Source: JAZKIX01 sp040384645
GTDB lineage: Bacteria; Pseudomonadota; Gammaproteobacteria; Burkholderiales; Burkholderiaceae_D
Assembly (NCBI GenBank): GCA_040384645.1
Contig: JAZKIX010000197.1
Location: forward strand, 1 to 17,243
DNA: 17,243 bases
Direction of reading: 5' to 3'
Part shown: positions 1-6,577 of the stretch, piece after piece
Layout: every line of letters starts with the position of its first letter
Position numbering within the stretch: the first letter of the stretch is position 1
Notes under the pieces: model-generated
Database searches by the model: none
The model's input: only the letters and a program-made list of their open reading frames with translations
Told to the model about the DNA's origin: nothing
Program-made: the position numbers and the translations under genes

Positions 1-8
1 AGTTGCGT

Positions 9-85
9 AGGGGAATCGCCAAGCTGGTTAAGGCACTGGATTTTGATTCCAGCATCCGAAGGTTCGAATCCTTCTTCCCCTGCCA
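9..85 (+). tRNA. glnT: tRNA-Gln (anticodon UUG)
   Basis: This 77-nt tRNA folds as a full cloverleaf. The acceptor stem is AGGGGAA at 9-15 paired with TTCCCCT at 75-81, followed by G and an encoded CCA at 83-85. The anticodon stem is CTGGA (36-40) with TCCAG (48-52). It closes the loop TTTTGAT, whose middle bases TTG (43-45) read CAA glutamine codons. The T arm contains the GGTTCGAATCC core. In Burkholderiales a tRNA-Gln commonly sits between ispE and prs, and prs follows here. No promoter is visible because the window starts 8 bases upstream. The gene symbol is a conventional guess; the tRNA identity is secure. Confidence 0.95.
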
Positions 86-131
86 TTAAATCCAGATCAC
101 TGGCCTTGCCAGACCATCAATTTAAATGAGC

Positions 132-176
132 AAGCCGCCAATGCAAGACGACCATCGTCATGTGTTGGCGGCTTTT
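132..176 (+). terminator. Large hairpin between tRNA-Gln and prs, probable intrinsic terminator
   Basis: A 10-bp perfect stem pairs AAGCCGCCAA (132-141) with TTGGCGGCTT (165-174). The loop holds a second small stem, GACG (147-150) with CGTC (156-159). The outer stem runs into TTTT (173-176), so it resembles a terminator for the tRNA transcript. It lies 33 bp upstream of the prs start, so it could also act as an attenuator in the prs leader; the sequence alone does not decide. Confidence 0.65.
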
Positions 177-208
177 CAAGCTTTTAACGCACCCATTCTG
201 AGGCATTC

Positions 209-1162
209 ATGGCGAACGAAAACCTGATGGTTTTTACCGGCAACGCAAATCCGGCGTTGGCCGTCGGTGTCGCAGAACAACTCGGCATTCCCCTTGGCAA
301 AGCAGTCGTCTCCAAGTTTTCAGACGGCGAAGTCATGGTCGAGATCAATGAGAATGTACGCGGCAAGGATGTCTTCGTGCTGCAATCGACTTGTGCCCCG
401 ACTAACGATAGTTTGATGGAAATCATCTTGATGGTCGATGCCCTGAAACGCTCATCGGCTGGCCGCATCACTGCCGCAATCCCCTATTTCGGTTATGCCC
501 GCCAAGATCGCCGTCCCCGTTCGGCACGGGTCGCGATTTCGGCCAAGGTGGTGGCCAATATGCTGGAAAAAGCCGGCGTCGAACGGGTCTTGATCATGGA
601 CTTGCATGCGGACCAGATTCAAGGGTTTTTCGATATCCCGGTCGATAATATCTATGCCTCGCCACTGCTGCTGGGCGACTTACAAAAGAAAAATTACGAC
701 GATCTGCTGGTCGTCTCGCCCGACGTCGGTGGCGTGGTGCGCGCCCGCGCCCTGGCCAAGCGCCTCGGCTGCGACCTGGCGATCATCGACAAACGCCGTC
801 CTAAAGCCAATGTGTCCGAAGTCATGAACATCATCGGCGAAGTCGAAGGCCGCAACTGCGTCATCATGGACGATATGGTCGATACCGCCGGCACCTTGAC
901 CAAGGCTGCCGAAGTATTGAAAGAGCGCGGCGCCAAGAAAGTCGTCGCCTATTGCACCCACCCCGTGTTGTCGGGCCCAGCCATCGAACGCATCGCCAAT
1001 TCACCGCTGGACGAACTGGTCGTGACCGACACGATTCCACTGTCCGAAGCTGGCAGGGCTTGTAGCAAAATCCGCCAATTGACCTGCGCGCCCTTGCTGG
1101 CGGAAACTTTCCGCCGCATTACCAAGGGCGATTCCGTGATGTCCTTGTTTGCCGAGCAATAG
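209..1162 (+). CDS. prs: Ribose-phosphate pyrophosphokinase (PRPP synthase)
   Basis: The cytosolic enzyme transfers pyrophosphate from ATP to ribose-5-phosphate to make PRPP, the precursor of purines, pyrimidines, NAD, histidine and tryptophan. The 317-aa product is full length for class I PRPP synthases (about 310-320 aa). Visible family signatures are the N-terminal sugar-phosphate fold with SDGE, the ATP-loop region FGYARQDRR with the catalytic flexible stretch after it, the divalent-cation site DLHADQIQGFF, and the PRPP-binding loop DDMVDTAGT beginning near residue 221. The ATG at 209 is preceded by GAGG (199-202) at a good distance. It follows tRNA-Gln and precedes rplY, with a terminator between prs and rplY, so it may be transcribed alone or with upstream genes outside the window. 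Identity is certain by family. Confidence 0.98.
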   Translation: MANENLMVFTGNANPALAVGVAEQLGIPLGKAVVSKFSDGEVMVEINENVRGKDVFVLQSTCAPTNDSLMEIILMVDALKRSSAGRITAAIPYFGYARQDRRPRSARVAISAKVVANMLEKAGVERVLIMDLHADQIQGFFDIPVDNIYASPLLLGDLQKKNYDDLLVVSPDVGGVVRARALAKRLGCDLAIIDKRRPKANVSEVMNIIGEVEGRNCVIMDDMVDTAGTLTKAAEVLKERGAKKVVAYCTHPVLSGPAIERIANSPLDELVVTDTIPLSEAGRACSKIRQLTCAPLLAETFRRITKGDSVMSLFAEQ

Positions 1163-1201
1163 AAAAAGTTTTTTAGTGCAGCATTGCTGCGCTTTATTGT
1201 G

Positions 1202-1227
1202 AATCCCCTGGTCGCGGGGGATTTTTA
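1202..1227 (+). terminator. Intrinsic terminator downstream of prs
   Basis: The stem AATCCCC (1202-1208) pairs with GGGGATT (1217-1223) around an 8-nt loop and is followed by TTT. It sits 40 bp after the prs stop and 63 bp before the rplY start, so it separates the two genes or lowers read-through into rplY. Confidence 0.75.
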
Positions 1228-1289
1228 CCGCAGGGCTGAGGGTATGCCTGAAGTCCCGCAATCAACGTTGTACTTATCGGAGTTTCAAA

Positions 1290-1937
1290 ATGAAAGTTAT
1301 CGCATTCGCACGCACTGAACAGGGGACCGGAGCGAGCCGCCGCCTGCGTCTTGCCGGGCAAACCCCAGGGATCATCTACGGTGGCACCGGCGTGCCAGCG
1401 AGCATCAAGCTCGATCACAACGCGCTGTACCATGCCCTGAAAAAAGAAGCCTTCCACTCATCGATCTTAGATCTTGAAATCGACGGCGTATCGCAACAAG
1501 TTTTGCTGCGCGACTTCCAAGTCCATGCGTACAAACAACTGGTATTGCACATCGATTTTCAACGCGTTGATGCCAACCAAAAGATCCACGTCAAAGTGCC
1601 GTTGCACTTTGTCAATGCAGAAATTTCGCCTGCAGTGAAATTGGCTGGCGCCATCGTCAGTCACGTGATGACTGAATTGGACATTAGCTGCTTGCCAGGC
1701 AAATTGCCTGAGTTCGTTACTGTTGATTTGGCAACACTCGATGTCGGTCATTCGATTCACTTGTCCGATTTGGTATTGCCAGAAGGCGTTACAGCCATCG
1801 CTCACGGCGACAACCAAACCGTGGCAACTGCATCGATCCCTGCTGGTCACGCTGCTGCTGAACCAGCACCTGCGGCAGCTGCGCCGGCCGCAGCTGCAAA
1901 ACCTGCAGCCGCTGCCAAGCCAGCTGCGAAGAAGTAA
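1290..1937 (+). CDS. rplY: 50S ribosomal protein L25/general stress protein Ctc
   Basis: The protein binds 5S rRNA in the large ribosomal subunit. The 215-aa product belongs to the long Ctc/TL5 form, not the roughly 94-aa E. coli form. The N-terminal L25 domain (about residues 1-95, with GASRRLRLAGQTPGIIYGG) is followed by the beta-rich TL5 C-terminal domain (about 96-185). The last 30 or so residues are almost only Ala, Pro and Lys. The ATG at 1290 has a good Shine-Dalgarno sequence, GGAG at 1279-1282. The place between prs and pth is the usual one in betaproteobacteria. Intrinsic terminators lie on both sides, so a promoter of its own is likely, but none stood out in 1228-1289. The low-complexity tail is common in this order and is probably disordered (inference). 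Confidence 0.96.
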   Translation: MKVIAFARTEQGTGASRRLRLAGQTPGIIYGGTGVPASIKLDHNALYHALKKEAFHSSILDLEIDGVSQQVLLRDFQVHAYKQLVLHIDFQRVDANQKIHVKVPLHFVNAEISPAVKLAGAIVSHVMTELDISCLPGKLPEFVTVDLATLDVGHSIHLSDLVLPEGVTAIAHGDNQTVATASIPAGHAAAEPAPAAAAPAAAAKPAAAAKPAAKK

Positions 1938-1995
1938 TTTGACATTTAATTTTGGTGGCTTTTTTTGCCAAGTTATTCCGTCATTAGCCGTATCG

Positions 1996-2026
1996 CAAAA
2001 AACCCGCCTTTACGGCGGGTTTTTTG
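1996..2026 (+). terminator. Strong intrinsic terminator downstream of rplY
   Basis: CCCGCC (2003-2008) pairs with GGCGGG (2014-2019) around the loop TTTAC. It is flanked by an A-run on the left and TTTTTTT on the right (2020-2025 region), so it would work in both directions. It lies about 60 bp after the rplY stop and ends the prs/rplY side of the block. Confidence 0.9.
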
Positions 2027-2084
2027 TTGCCTGCGGATTTGGAGCACATGTCCTGGCGTCAGCGCTACACCCATCAGCGCTGCC

Positions 2085-2166
2085 AAATAGGGGGGGTATA
2101 TGGTAAAACAAGTACTAATCCGCAGGCTTTTAAAGGGCTATTTTTATTACTAGGGGCAGTATATTT
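2085..2166 (+). repeat. Intergenic repeat, copy 1 (about 82 bp)
   Basis: This is the first of three related sequences in the window (others at 6759 and 10242). Conserved blocks here are AAATA plus a G-run and TATA (2085-2100), AAAACA (2105-2110), the core CGCAGGCTTTTAAAGGGC (2121-2138) and the right-end palindrome TACT-AGGGGC-AGTA (2148-2161). It lies between the rplY terminator and pth, ending 59 bp before the pth start, so it might influence pth expression. Alignment to the other copies needs no gaps. No open reading frame is evident inside it. Confidence 0.8.
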
Positions 2167-2225
2167 CGCTCTTCAAAGCTGGCAAAATGGCTAGTTTCAC
2201 CGCACCCCATTCAATTTAAAACCTC

Positions 2226-2813
2226 ATGCCCATTCGTCTTATCGTCGGCCTCGGCAATCCCGGTTTGGATTACGAGCAAACGCGTCACAATGCAGGCTTC
2301 TGGCTGGTCGACAACCTGGCTAACTCACTGCCTGCTTGCCGTCTGCAACGCGAATCACGCTTCAACGCACTGGTGGCAAAAACCGCAATCGCCAAACAAG
2401 AAGTCTGGTTGCTCGAGCCGCAAACGTTTATGAACCGTTCCGGCCAGTCGGTCGGCGCGCTGGCGCGCTTTTACAAAATCGCGCCAGACGAAGTGCTGGT
2501 GGTACATGACGAACTCGACCTTGCGCCGGGCATAGGCAAATTAAAAAAAGGTGGCTCCTCCGGTGGCCACAACGGCTTGAAAGATATCACCGCCGCCCTC
2601 GGCACCCAGGATTACTGGCGCATGCGGATCGGCATCGGCCACCCGCGCGTCTTAAATCTACAGCAAGCGGTGGCCGACTTTGTGTTGCACCGGCCGCGCA
2701 AGGACGAACAAATCCTGATCGAGCAAACCATCGAACAATGCCTGCACGTCATCCCGCTCTTGTGCGAAGGCAAATTCGAGGCGGCGACCATGCAATTGCA
2801 TACCGCAAAATAA
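2226..2813 (+). CDS. pth: Peptidyl-tRNA hydrolase
   Basis: The enzyme releases stalled peptidyl-tRNA by cleaving the ester bond between peptide and tRNA in the cytosol. At 195 aa it matches the bacterial Pth length. Key residues are at the expected places: N11 and catalytic H21 in the N-terminal motif (GLGNPG then TRHNAGF), N70 in QTFMNRSG, D95 in HDELD, and N116 in GGHNGLKD. The start ATG at 2226 has only a poor Shine-Dalgarno sequence upstream (AAAACCTC), but the protein begins exactly where the family does. It is separated from rplY by a terminator and repeat copy 1, so it should have its own promoter; none is clear. Confidence 0.97.
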   Translation: MPIRLIVGLGNPGLDYEQTRHNAGFWLVDNLANSLPACRLQRESRFNALVAKTAIAKQEVWLLEPQTFMNRSGQSVGALARFYKIAPDEVLVVHDELDLAPGIGKLKKGGSSGGHNGLKDITAALGTQDYWRMRIGIGHPRVLNLQQAVADFVLHRPRKDEQILIEQTIEQCLHVIPLLCEGKFEAATMQLHTAK

Positions 2814-2876
2814 GATGACGCCAATGCCAGTTTCAACGCCCATGTACTTATCCGCCATCCACCAAAAGAGCGCCCC

Positions 2877-4893
2877 ATGTCTTTAAACCTTATTCTGGAA
2901 GGCATGGCTTTAACGCCTGCCAATCGTGCCAGCGCGCCTTTGTGCGAACTGGTCGCCGCCTTGCGGCCTAAAAACCCACGCGATATCGCACAGGCAACCC
3001 ACAATCTGCAAGCGCTGTGTTATCTGCTGAAAACCCAGCCGGCGCTGGCCAATGCCCTGCGTGAATACCTGGTCGAAATGATCGGCTCGCGCAAACTGGT
3101 GCATTTGATGACCGACACTGGCATCACCAAAAACCTCGGCTTCTGGAGCGCAGTGTGGCAGCGCATCCATCACAAATGGCTGCCGCCGATCATCAATGAT
3201 GAATACCTGAAAGATGTGTTTGGCCAGATTTTTTGCAATACCGATGACTGGCATTGGGTGTGCGGCGTAGACGATGCGCTCTGGGGTGAGTTTTTCCGCG
3301 CCCTCAATTTCCGCGCTTACAGTATTCGTCCTCTGCATGGCGCCGTAGTGCAAGAATTACTGGCGGCGGTGCAGGTGCTGTCATACCGCATCACCGCCAT
3401 CGGGCTAGAGCCGGAATTGGTACGCAATCACCCGGCCATCGAGCGCTTTGAATCGCCTTTCCTGAGCCAGAATCAAGAGATCAATAATTACCTTGCGCGT
3501 TATCGCGACTGGCTGGTAGAGCGCAAGGCCGAGCGCGAAGACTGCCGCCATATCGATGTTTTATTGGCCCAGTGCGAAGATGTACTGGTCAAGATCCAAC
3601 GCAGTGCCACGCGACAAGGCATCTCGGTTAGTCTGACCCGCCTGTTGCTGCGCCTGACCGAAAGCATCTCGCGTCTGCGCACCCTACTCATTTTGCTCGA
3701 TGTCGATAGCGCAGTCGATACCGTGCCGCTGGTGGTGCGCTGTTTCAAGGAACTGGTCCACGCCGAAAACATCAAGAACAACTTGTCCGAACTATTCGGC
3801 AGCAACACCAAGTTGCTAGCCATGCAAGTGACCGAACGCGCCGGCCGCAGTGGCGACCATTACGTCACCTCCACCCGCCGCGAATGGTGGGACATGCTGC
3901 GCTCGGCGGCCGGTGGCGGCTTCATTGTCGGTTTCATGGCAACCCTTAAATTGCTTACTACCAAGCTGGTGCTGGCACCGGTCGGTTACGCCTTCCTGTT
4001 CAGTCTGAACTTTGCCAGCGGTTTCATACTGGTGCACATGTTGCACTTTGCGATCGCCACCAAGCAGCCAGCCATGACGGCTGCGCGGATCGCGGCGGCA
4101 ATTGATCAGGGCAAGCAAAAGCTCGACGATCTGGCCGACCTGGTGGTGCGCGTCATCCGCTCGCAATTGATCGCCATTGTCGGCAATATTGCGCTGGCCG
4201 TACCCACGGCCTATGCCATCGCCTGGACCTGGTACGGCATCACCGGCAAGCATTTGGCTGATCCGGCCAAGGCCATGCATCTGCTACACGAAATTGATCC
4301 GTTTTTCATTCAGACCCTACCGTTCGCTGCCATCGCTGGGGTTTTCCTGTTTCTAGCAGGATTAATATCCGGTTATTACGATAACAAGGCTGCCTACAAC
4401 GATATCCCGGCGCGCTTACGCCAGTTGCCTTGGCTCAAGGCCGTACTGGGAGAGGCAAGACTAGCCAAGTTTACCGATTACATTAGCCACAACCTGGGCG
4501 CACTCGCGGGCAATTTTTTCTTTGGCATCATGCTCGGCACGATCGGCACGTTGGGTAGCTTTTTCGGCTTGCCTCTCGATATCCGTCACGTCACTTTCGG
4601 CAGTGCCAATTTTGCCTTCGCCGTGGTCGGCTTGAATCATGCCCTGAGCTGGCAGCAAGTGGCAACATCGCTGTCAGGCATCGGCTTGATCGGCTTAACC
4701 AATCTAACTGTCAGTTTTTCTCTGGCACTGATGGTGGCGCTGCAATCGCGCCGCATCAGTTTTGGCAAGGGTCGANNNNNNNNNNGTATGGCAACGTTTT
4801 TGCTCACGGCCAGGCGATTTTTTCTATGCGCCAAAAGATGTACCGTCGGGCGAGAACATCGCAATCGCCGCCGCGCCAGCCGAGCAAAAATAG
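2877..4893 (+). CDS. Gcr-family multi-pass membrane protein (annotated elsewhere as 'site-specific recombinase'), interrupted by an assembly gap
   Basis: The product resembles the Gcr family (COG4389), which databases label site-specific recombinase although nothing here looks like a tyrosine or serine recombinase active site. About 330 N-terminal residues are soluble and helical. From about residue 345 (GGGFIVGFMATLKLL) there are some five or six hydrophobic helices up to about 630, so an inner-membrane location is likely. Ten N at 4776-4785 interrupt the coding sequence. Beyond them the frame that starts GTATGGCAACGT reads VWQRFCSRPGDFFYAPKD and stops at TAG 4891-4893. I judge this to be the true C-terminus, one frame away from the upstream frame because the gap length is arbitrary. 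Reading straight through the N in one frame gives a spurious tail to 5015. The cellular role is unknown. Confidence 0.8.
4776..4785. other. Assembly gap (10 N)
   Basis: Ten undetermined bases lie inside the Gcr-family gene. The frames on the two sides differ by one, so the true number of missing bases is not 10 if the gene is intact; it must be a multiple of three after the CGA codon ending at 4775. The run is probably a fixed-length scaffold placeholder. Confidence 0.95.
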
Positions 4894-4903
4894 TCTGTTA
4901 CGC

Positions 4904-5314
4904 TCACTGCCGCTCACTAACCTTGGTGAGCGGCAGGCTTTGCAGCAGGCAAAATAGGATTTCGAATACGGCAAATCCCAGTATCAGCGCGCTGGCACCG
5001 TGCATCACGGCATAAATTTGCCAGCTCGCAAACAGCAAGCGCGCTACCGCGTCATAGCGTCCAAACACGACCTGCGGATCACGAATCCGCACCACAGCCC
5101 AAATCGTCACCACTACACCTAGCATATTGCCCATCAAAACATGCATTGGCGCAAAGGCAGGAAAATCACCCGCCAAACCTAAGGCTTGCGCCAGCCAAGA
5201 CAGGTTGGCGTAGATCAAGGCAAAGGTCCAGGGTGTCGCAAATCCAATGGTCACAATCAAGTCATACCAGGCGCTGGCTAGAACGATACGGCGGTACTGT
5301 GCAGCATGAATCAT
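4904..5314 (-). CDS. Small four-helix membrane protein, paralogue A of a duplicated pair
   Basis: I do not recognise a named family. The 136-aa product has about four hydrophobic segments (roughly residues 8-30, 55-75, 88-103 and 107-126), so it is probably an integral inner-membrane protein. Conserved patches shared with the neighbouring paralogue include YRRIVL, WYDLIVTIGF, VVRIRDPQ, FGRYDAVARLL, QIYAVMHGAS and ILGFAVFEILFC. By eye about three quarters of residues are identical between the two. The ATG at 5314 is chosen over upstream starts because it has GGAGA at 5318-5322 and aligns with the paralogue. It is preceded by a MerR-type promoter (5349-5379) and then by a decayed merR stub in the divergent orientation. 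Its stop lies 10 bp from the convergent Gcr-family gene. The function is unknown; regulation by the MerR protein encoded at 6068 is inferred. Confidence 0.8.
   Translation of the reverse strand: MIHAAQYRRIVLASAWYDLIVTIGFATPWTFALIYANLSWLAQALGLAGDFPAFAPMHVLMGNMLGVVVTIWAVVRIRDPQVVFGRYDAVARLLFASWQIYAVMHGASALILGFAVFEILFCLLQSLPLTKVSERQ
4908..4935. terminator. Perfect 10-bp inverted repeat at convergent gene ends
   Basis: TGCCGCTCAC (4908-4917) pairs exactly with GTGAGCGGCA (4926-4935) around an 8-nt loop. It overlaps the last codons of the minus-strand membrane protein and lies 15 bp past the stop of the Gcr-family gene. No T-run follows on either strand, so it is at best a weak or Rho-assisted terminator, or an RNA-stabilising hairpin. 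Confidence 0.4.
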
Positions 5315-5348
5315 GGCATCTCCAAATGGTTTATCAATCGAATCAATA

Positions 5349-5379
5349 ATGTAAACCGTGGAGTGTGCTTGAAGGTCAA
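5349..5379 (-). promoter_or_regulatory. MerR-type promoter/operator for membrane protein A
   Basis: On the minus strand TTGACC (5379-5374) is separated by 19 bp from TTACAT (5354-5349), the stretched spacing typical of MerR-controlled promoters. The spacer and the end of the -35 hold a 22-bp dyad with half-sites ACCTTCAAG and CTCCACGGT (6 of 9 symmetric positions). The same layout stands in front of paralogue B at 5992-6022. Activation by a MerR regulator is inferred. Confidence 0.65.
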
Positions 5380-5412
5380 GCACATTTTGTGTCATGCGCA
5401 TTCAGTGGCTCC

Positions 5413-5509
5413 ATGCAAATTGGACAACTGGCAGAACAGAGCGGCCTGGACAGCGGATGCTGCTCAACTGCTGAGCAGCATCGACACCGCCCGACAACTC
5501 AGGAATAGT
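5413..5509 (+). pseudogene. Decayed 5' fragment of a MerR-family regulator gene
   Basis: The start reads MQIGQLAEQSGL, the same twelve residues as the intact MerR at 6068. After that a net 77 bp is missing relative to the intact gene: the ACCGCCC.ACA.CTC landmark is 73 bp from the start here and 150 bp in the intact copy. The rest continues in another frame as AAQLLSSIDTARQLRNS, matching TTQLLTCIRTAQQLGFS. The frameshift gives a TAG at 5506-5508 after 31 codons. Most of the recognition helix and wing is deleted, and the 3' two thirds are absent because the stop codon of membrane protein B starts at 5512. It cannot make a functional regulator. Confidence 0.85.
5456..5482. repeat. Perfect 11-bp inverted repeat at the merR deletion site
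   Basis: GATGCTGCTCA (5456-5466) is followed by a 5-nt loop and TGAGCAGCATC (5472-5482). It lies at the junction where the merR fragment lost its internal segment, and no equivalent hairpin exists in the intact merR. It is also about 28 nt downstream of the stop of minus-strand membrane protein B, but lacks a T-run on either side. Confidence 0.8.
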
Positions 5510-5941
5510 TTATTGCGCGAGCTGCCGCTCACTTCCTTGCTCACTTCCTTTTTGAATTGGCAGGCTTTGCAGGATGCAAAACAGGATTTCGAATACGGCA
5601 AATCCCAATATCAGCGTGCTGGCACCGTGCATCACGGCATAAATTTGCAAGCTCGCGATCAGCAAGCGCGCTACGGCGTCATACCTTCCAAAAAGCGTCT
5701 GCGGATCACGGATCCGCACCACCGCCCAAAGCACGCTCACCGCACCGACCATATTAGCCATCATGACGTGCATAGGCCCAAAGGCCGGTAAATCGCCCGC
5801 CAGCCCCCACGTCTGCGCCGCCCATTGCATCACGCCAAATATCGCGGCAAAAGTCCACGGCGTCACAAAGCCAATGGTCACAATCAAGTCATACCAGCCG
5901 CTGACAAGAACGATACGGCGATAGTGTGTAGCGAGGATCAT
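5510..5941 (-). CDS. Small four-helix membrane protein, paralogue B of a duplicated pair
   Basis: The 143-aa product has the same four-helix layout as paralogue A and is about 75 percent identical to it by eye, differing most around residues 33-45 and at the tail, where B carries an extra serine/glutamate/glutamine-rich stretch. The family has no function I can name. The start ATG at 5941 follows GGAGA (5946-5950) and matches the start of A; longer upstream starts would read through the promoter. It is transcribed divergently from the intact merR at 6068. The shared intergenic region carries a MerR-type promoter pointed at this gene. It is probably an inner-membrane protein made when that MerR senses its signal (inference). 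Confidence 0.85.
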   Translation of the reverse strand: MILATHYRRIVLVSGWYDLIVTIGFVTPWTFAAIFGVMQWAAQTWGLAGDLPAFGPMHVMMANMVGAVSVLWAVVRIRDPQTLFGRYDAVARLLIASLQIYAVMHGASTLILGFAVFEILFCILQSLPIQKGSEQGSERQLAQ

Positions 5942-5991
5942 GGTGTCTCCAGTTAAATGAGAATTTATCAATTGAATCAATCGAATAAACA

Positions 5992-6022
5992 CGGTAGACA
6001 CTGGTGTACACTCAAGGGTCAA
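5992..6022 (-). promoter_or_regulatory. MerR-type promoter/operator for membrane protein B
   Basis: On the minus strand TTGACC (6022-6017) is followed by a 19-bp spacer and CTACCG (5997-5992). A 22-bp dyad with half-sites ACCCTTGAG and CACCAGTGT overlaps the spacer, with the same 9-4-9 geometry as the operator at 5349-5379. The -10 is weak, as expected of promoters that need MerR-type DNA untwisting. It lies about 50 bp upstream of the start codon. Confidence 0.65.
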
Positions 6023-6067
6023 GTACATTTTTCTCGATATTTTGGTCGAATATTTTCAGGAGCCTCC

Positions 6068-6505
6068 ATGCAGATCGGACAATTGGCAGAACAGAGCGGG
6101 CTGAGCCGCGACACCCTGCGCTTTTATGAAAAATGCGGCCTGATCAAATCAGCGCGCAGCGGCAATGGCTACCGGGTTTATGCAGACGATACGACGCAAT
6201 TGCTCACCTGCATCCGTACCGCCCAACAGCTCGGCTTCAGTCTGGCTGAAATCAGCCAGAGCCTGGAAGGACTGTGGAGTTCGCAAGTGCCGGAACAGGT
6301 CATCGTCAACCTGCTGGCGCTCAAGGTCGAAGTGATCGATGAAAAAATAGAAACGCTGTTACAGCTGAAACTGGACCTGCTGGAAAGAATCCGCTTGAGC
6401 GCCCTTGAGCCTTGCAGCCTGTCAGCGCAAATGCAAAAAATTCGTGCCGAACAAGCCAAATATGCCGATCAGGATCAAATAAATGGCGACAATAAAATTG
6501 AGTAG
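6068..6505 (+). CDS. MerR-family transcriptional regulator
   Basis: The 145-aa protein has the MerR winged helix-turn-helix at residues 1-70 (IGQLAEQSGLSRDTLRFYEKCGLI then NGYRVY) and a long dimerisation helix (about 75-115). Cysteines are only at 23, 48 and 116. The paired C-terminal cysteines of CueR or ZntR and the helix cysteine of CadR/ZntR types are missing, so metal sensing is not supported and the ligand is unknown. The ATG at 6068 has AGGAG at 6058-6062 and is preferred to the ATG at 5957, which would lie in the divergent promoter. It is divergent from membrane protein B and overlaps the convergent DUF3096-type gene by 84 bp. It probably activates B and perhaps also A, whose own merR is broken. 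Confidence 0.92.
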   Translation: MQIGQLAEQSGLSRDTLRFYEKCGLIKSARSGNGYRVYADDTTQLLTCIRTAQQLGFSLAEISQSLEGLWSSQVPEQVIVNLLALKVEVIDEKIETLLQLKLDLLERIRLSALEPCSLSAQMQKIRAEQAKYADQDQINGDNKIE

Positions 6506-6577
6506 CTTTGGCATCACCAGTATCAAGATGCCGGCGATCAAAGACATGAGCGGCATGATGCTTAAATGTACATTCAT
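6422..6577 (-). CDS. DUF3096-type tiny membrane protein
   Basis: The 51-aa product MNVHLSIMPLMSLIAGILIL... is nearly all hydrophobic, with one or two membrane helices and the run ILVMPKLLNFIVAIYLI that marks the DUF3096 family, whose members are about 50 aa. The function of the family is not known. The ATG at 6577 has AAGGA upstream (CACAAAGGACACTATG on the minus strand), which favours it over the ATG at 6631. It is convergent with merR and the two coding sequences overlap by 84 bp (6422-6505). The family match and good ribosome site argue that both genes are real. Confidence 0.75.
   Translation of the reverse strand: MNVHLSIMPLMSLIAGILILVMPKLLNFIVAIYLILIGIFGLFGTNFLHLR

Noticed and set aside
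2877..5015. One continuous 712-codon reading frame through the N run
   Set aside because: The residues after the N in that frame (basic, cysteine- and arginine-rich) do not look like a Gcr C-terminus, while the next frame gives VWQRF...DFFYAPKD and a stop at 4893 just before the convergent gene.
5306..5791. Plus-strand reading frame of 161 codons across the duplicated cassette
   Set aside because: It runs antisense to the two membrane genes and contains only the frameshifted merR fragment; no start site with a ribosome site fits.
6068..6505. Calling the MerR protein a copper, zinc or mercury sensor
   Set aside because: The cysteine pattern needed for those metals is absent; only C23, C48 and C116 are present.
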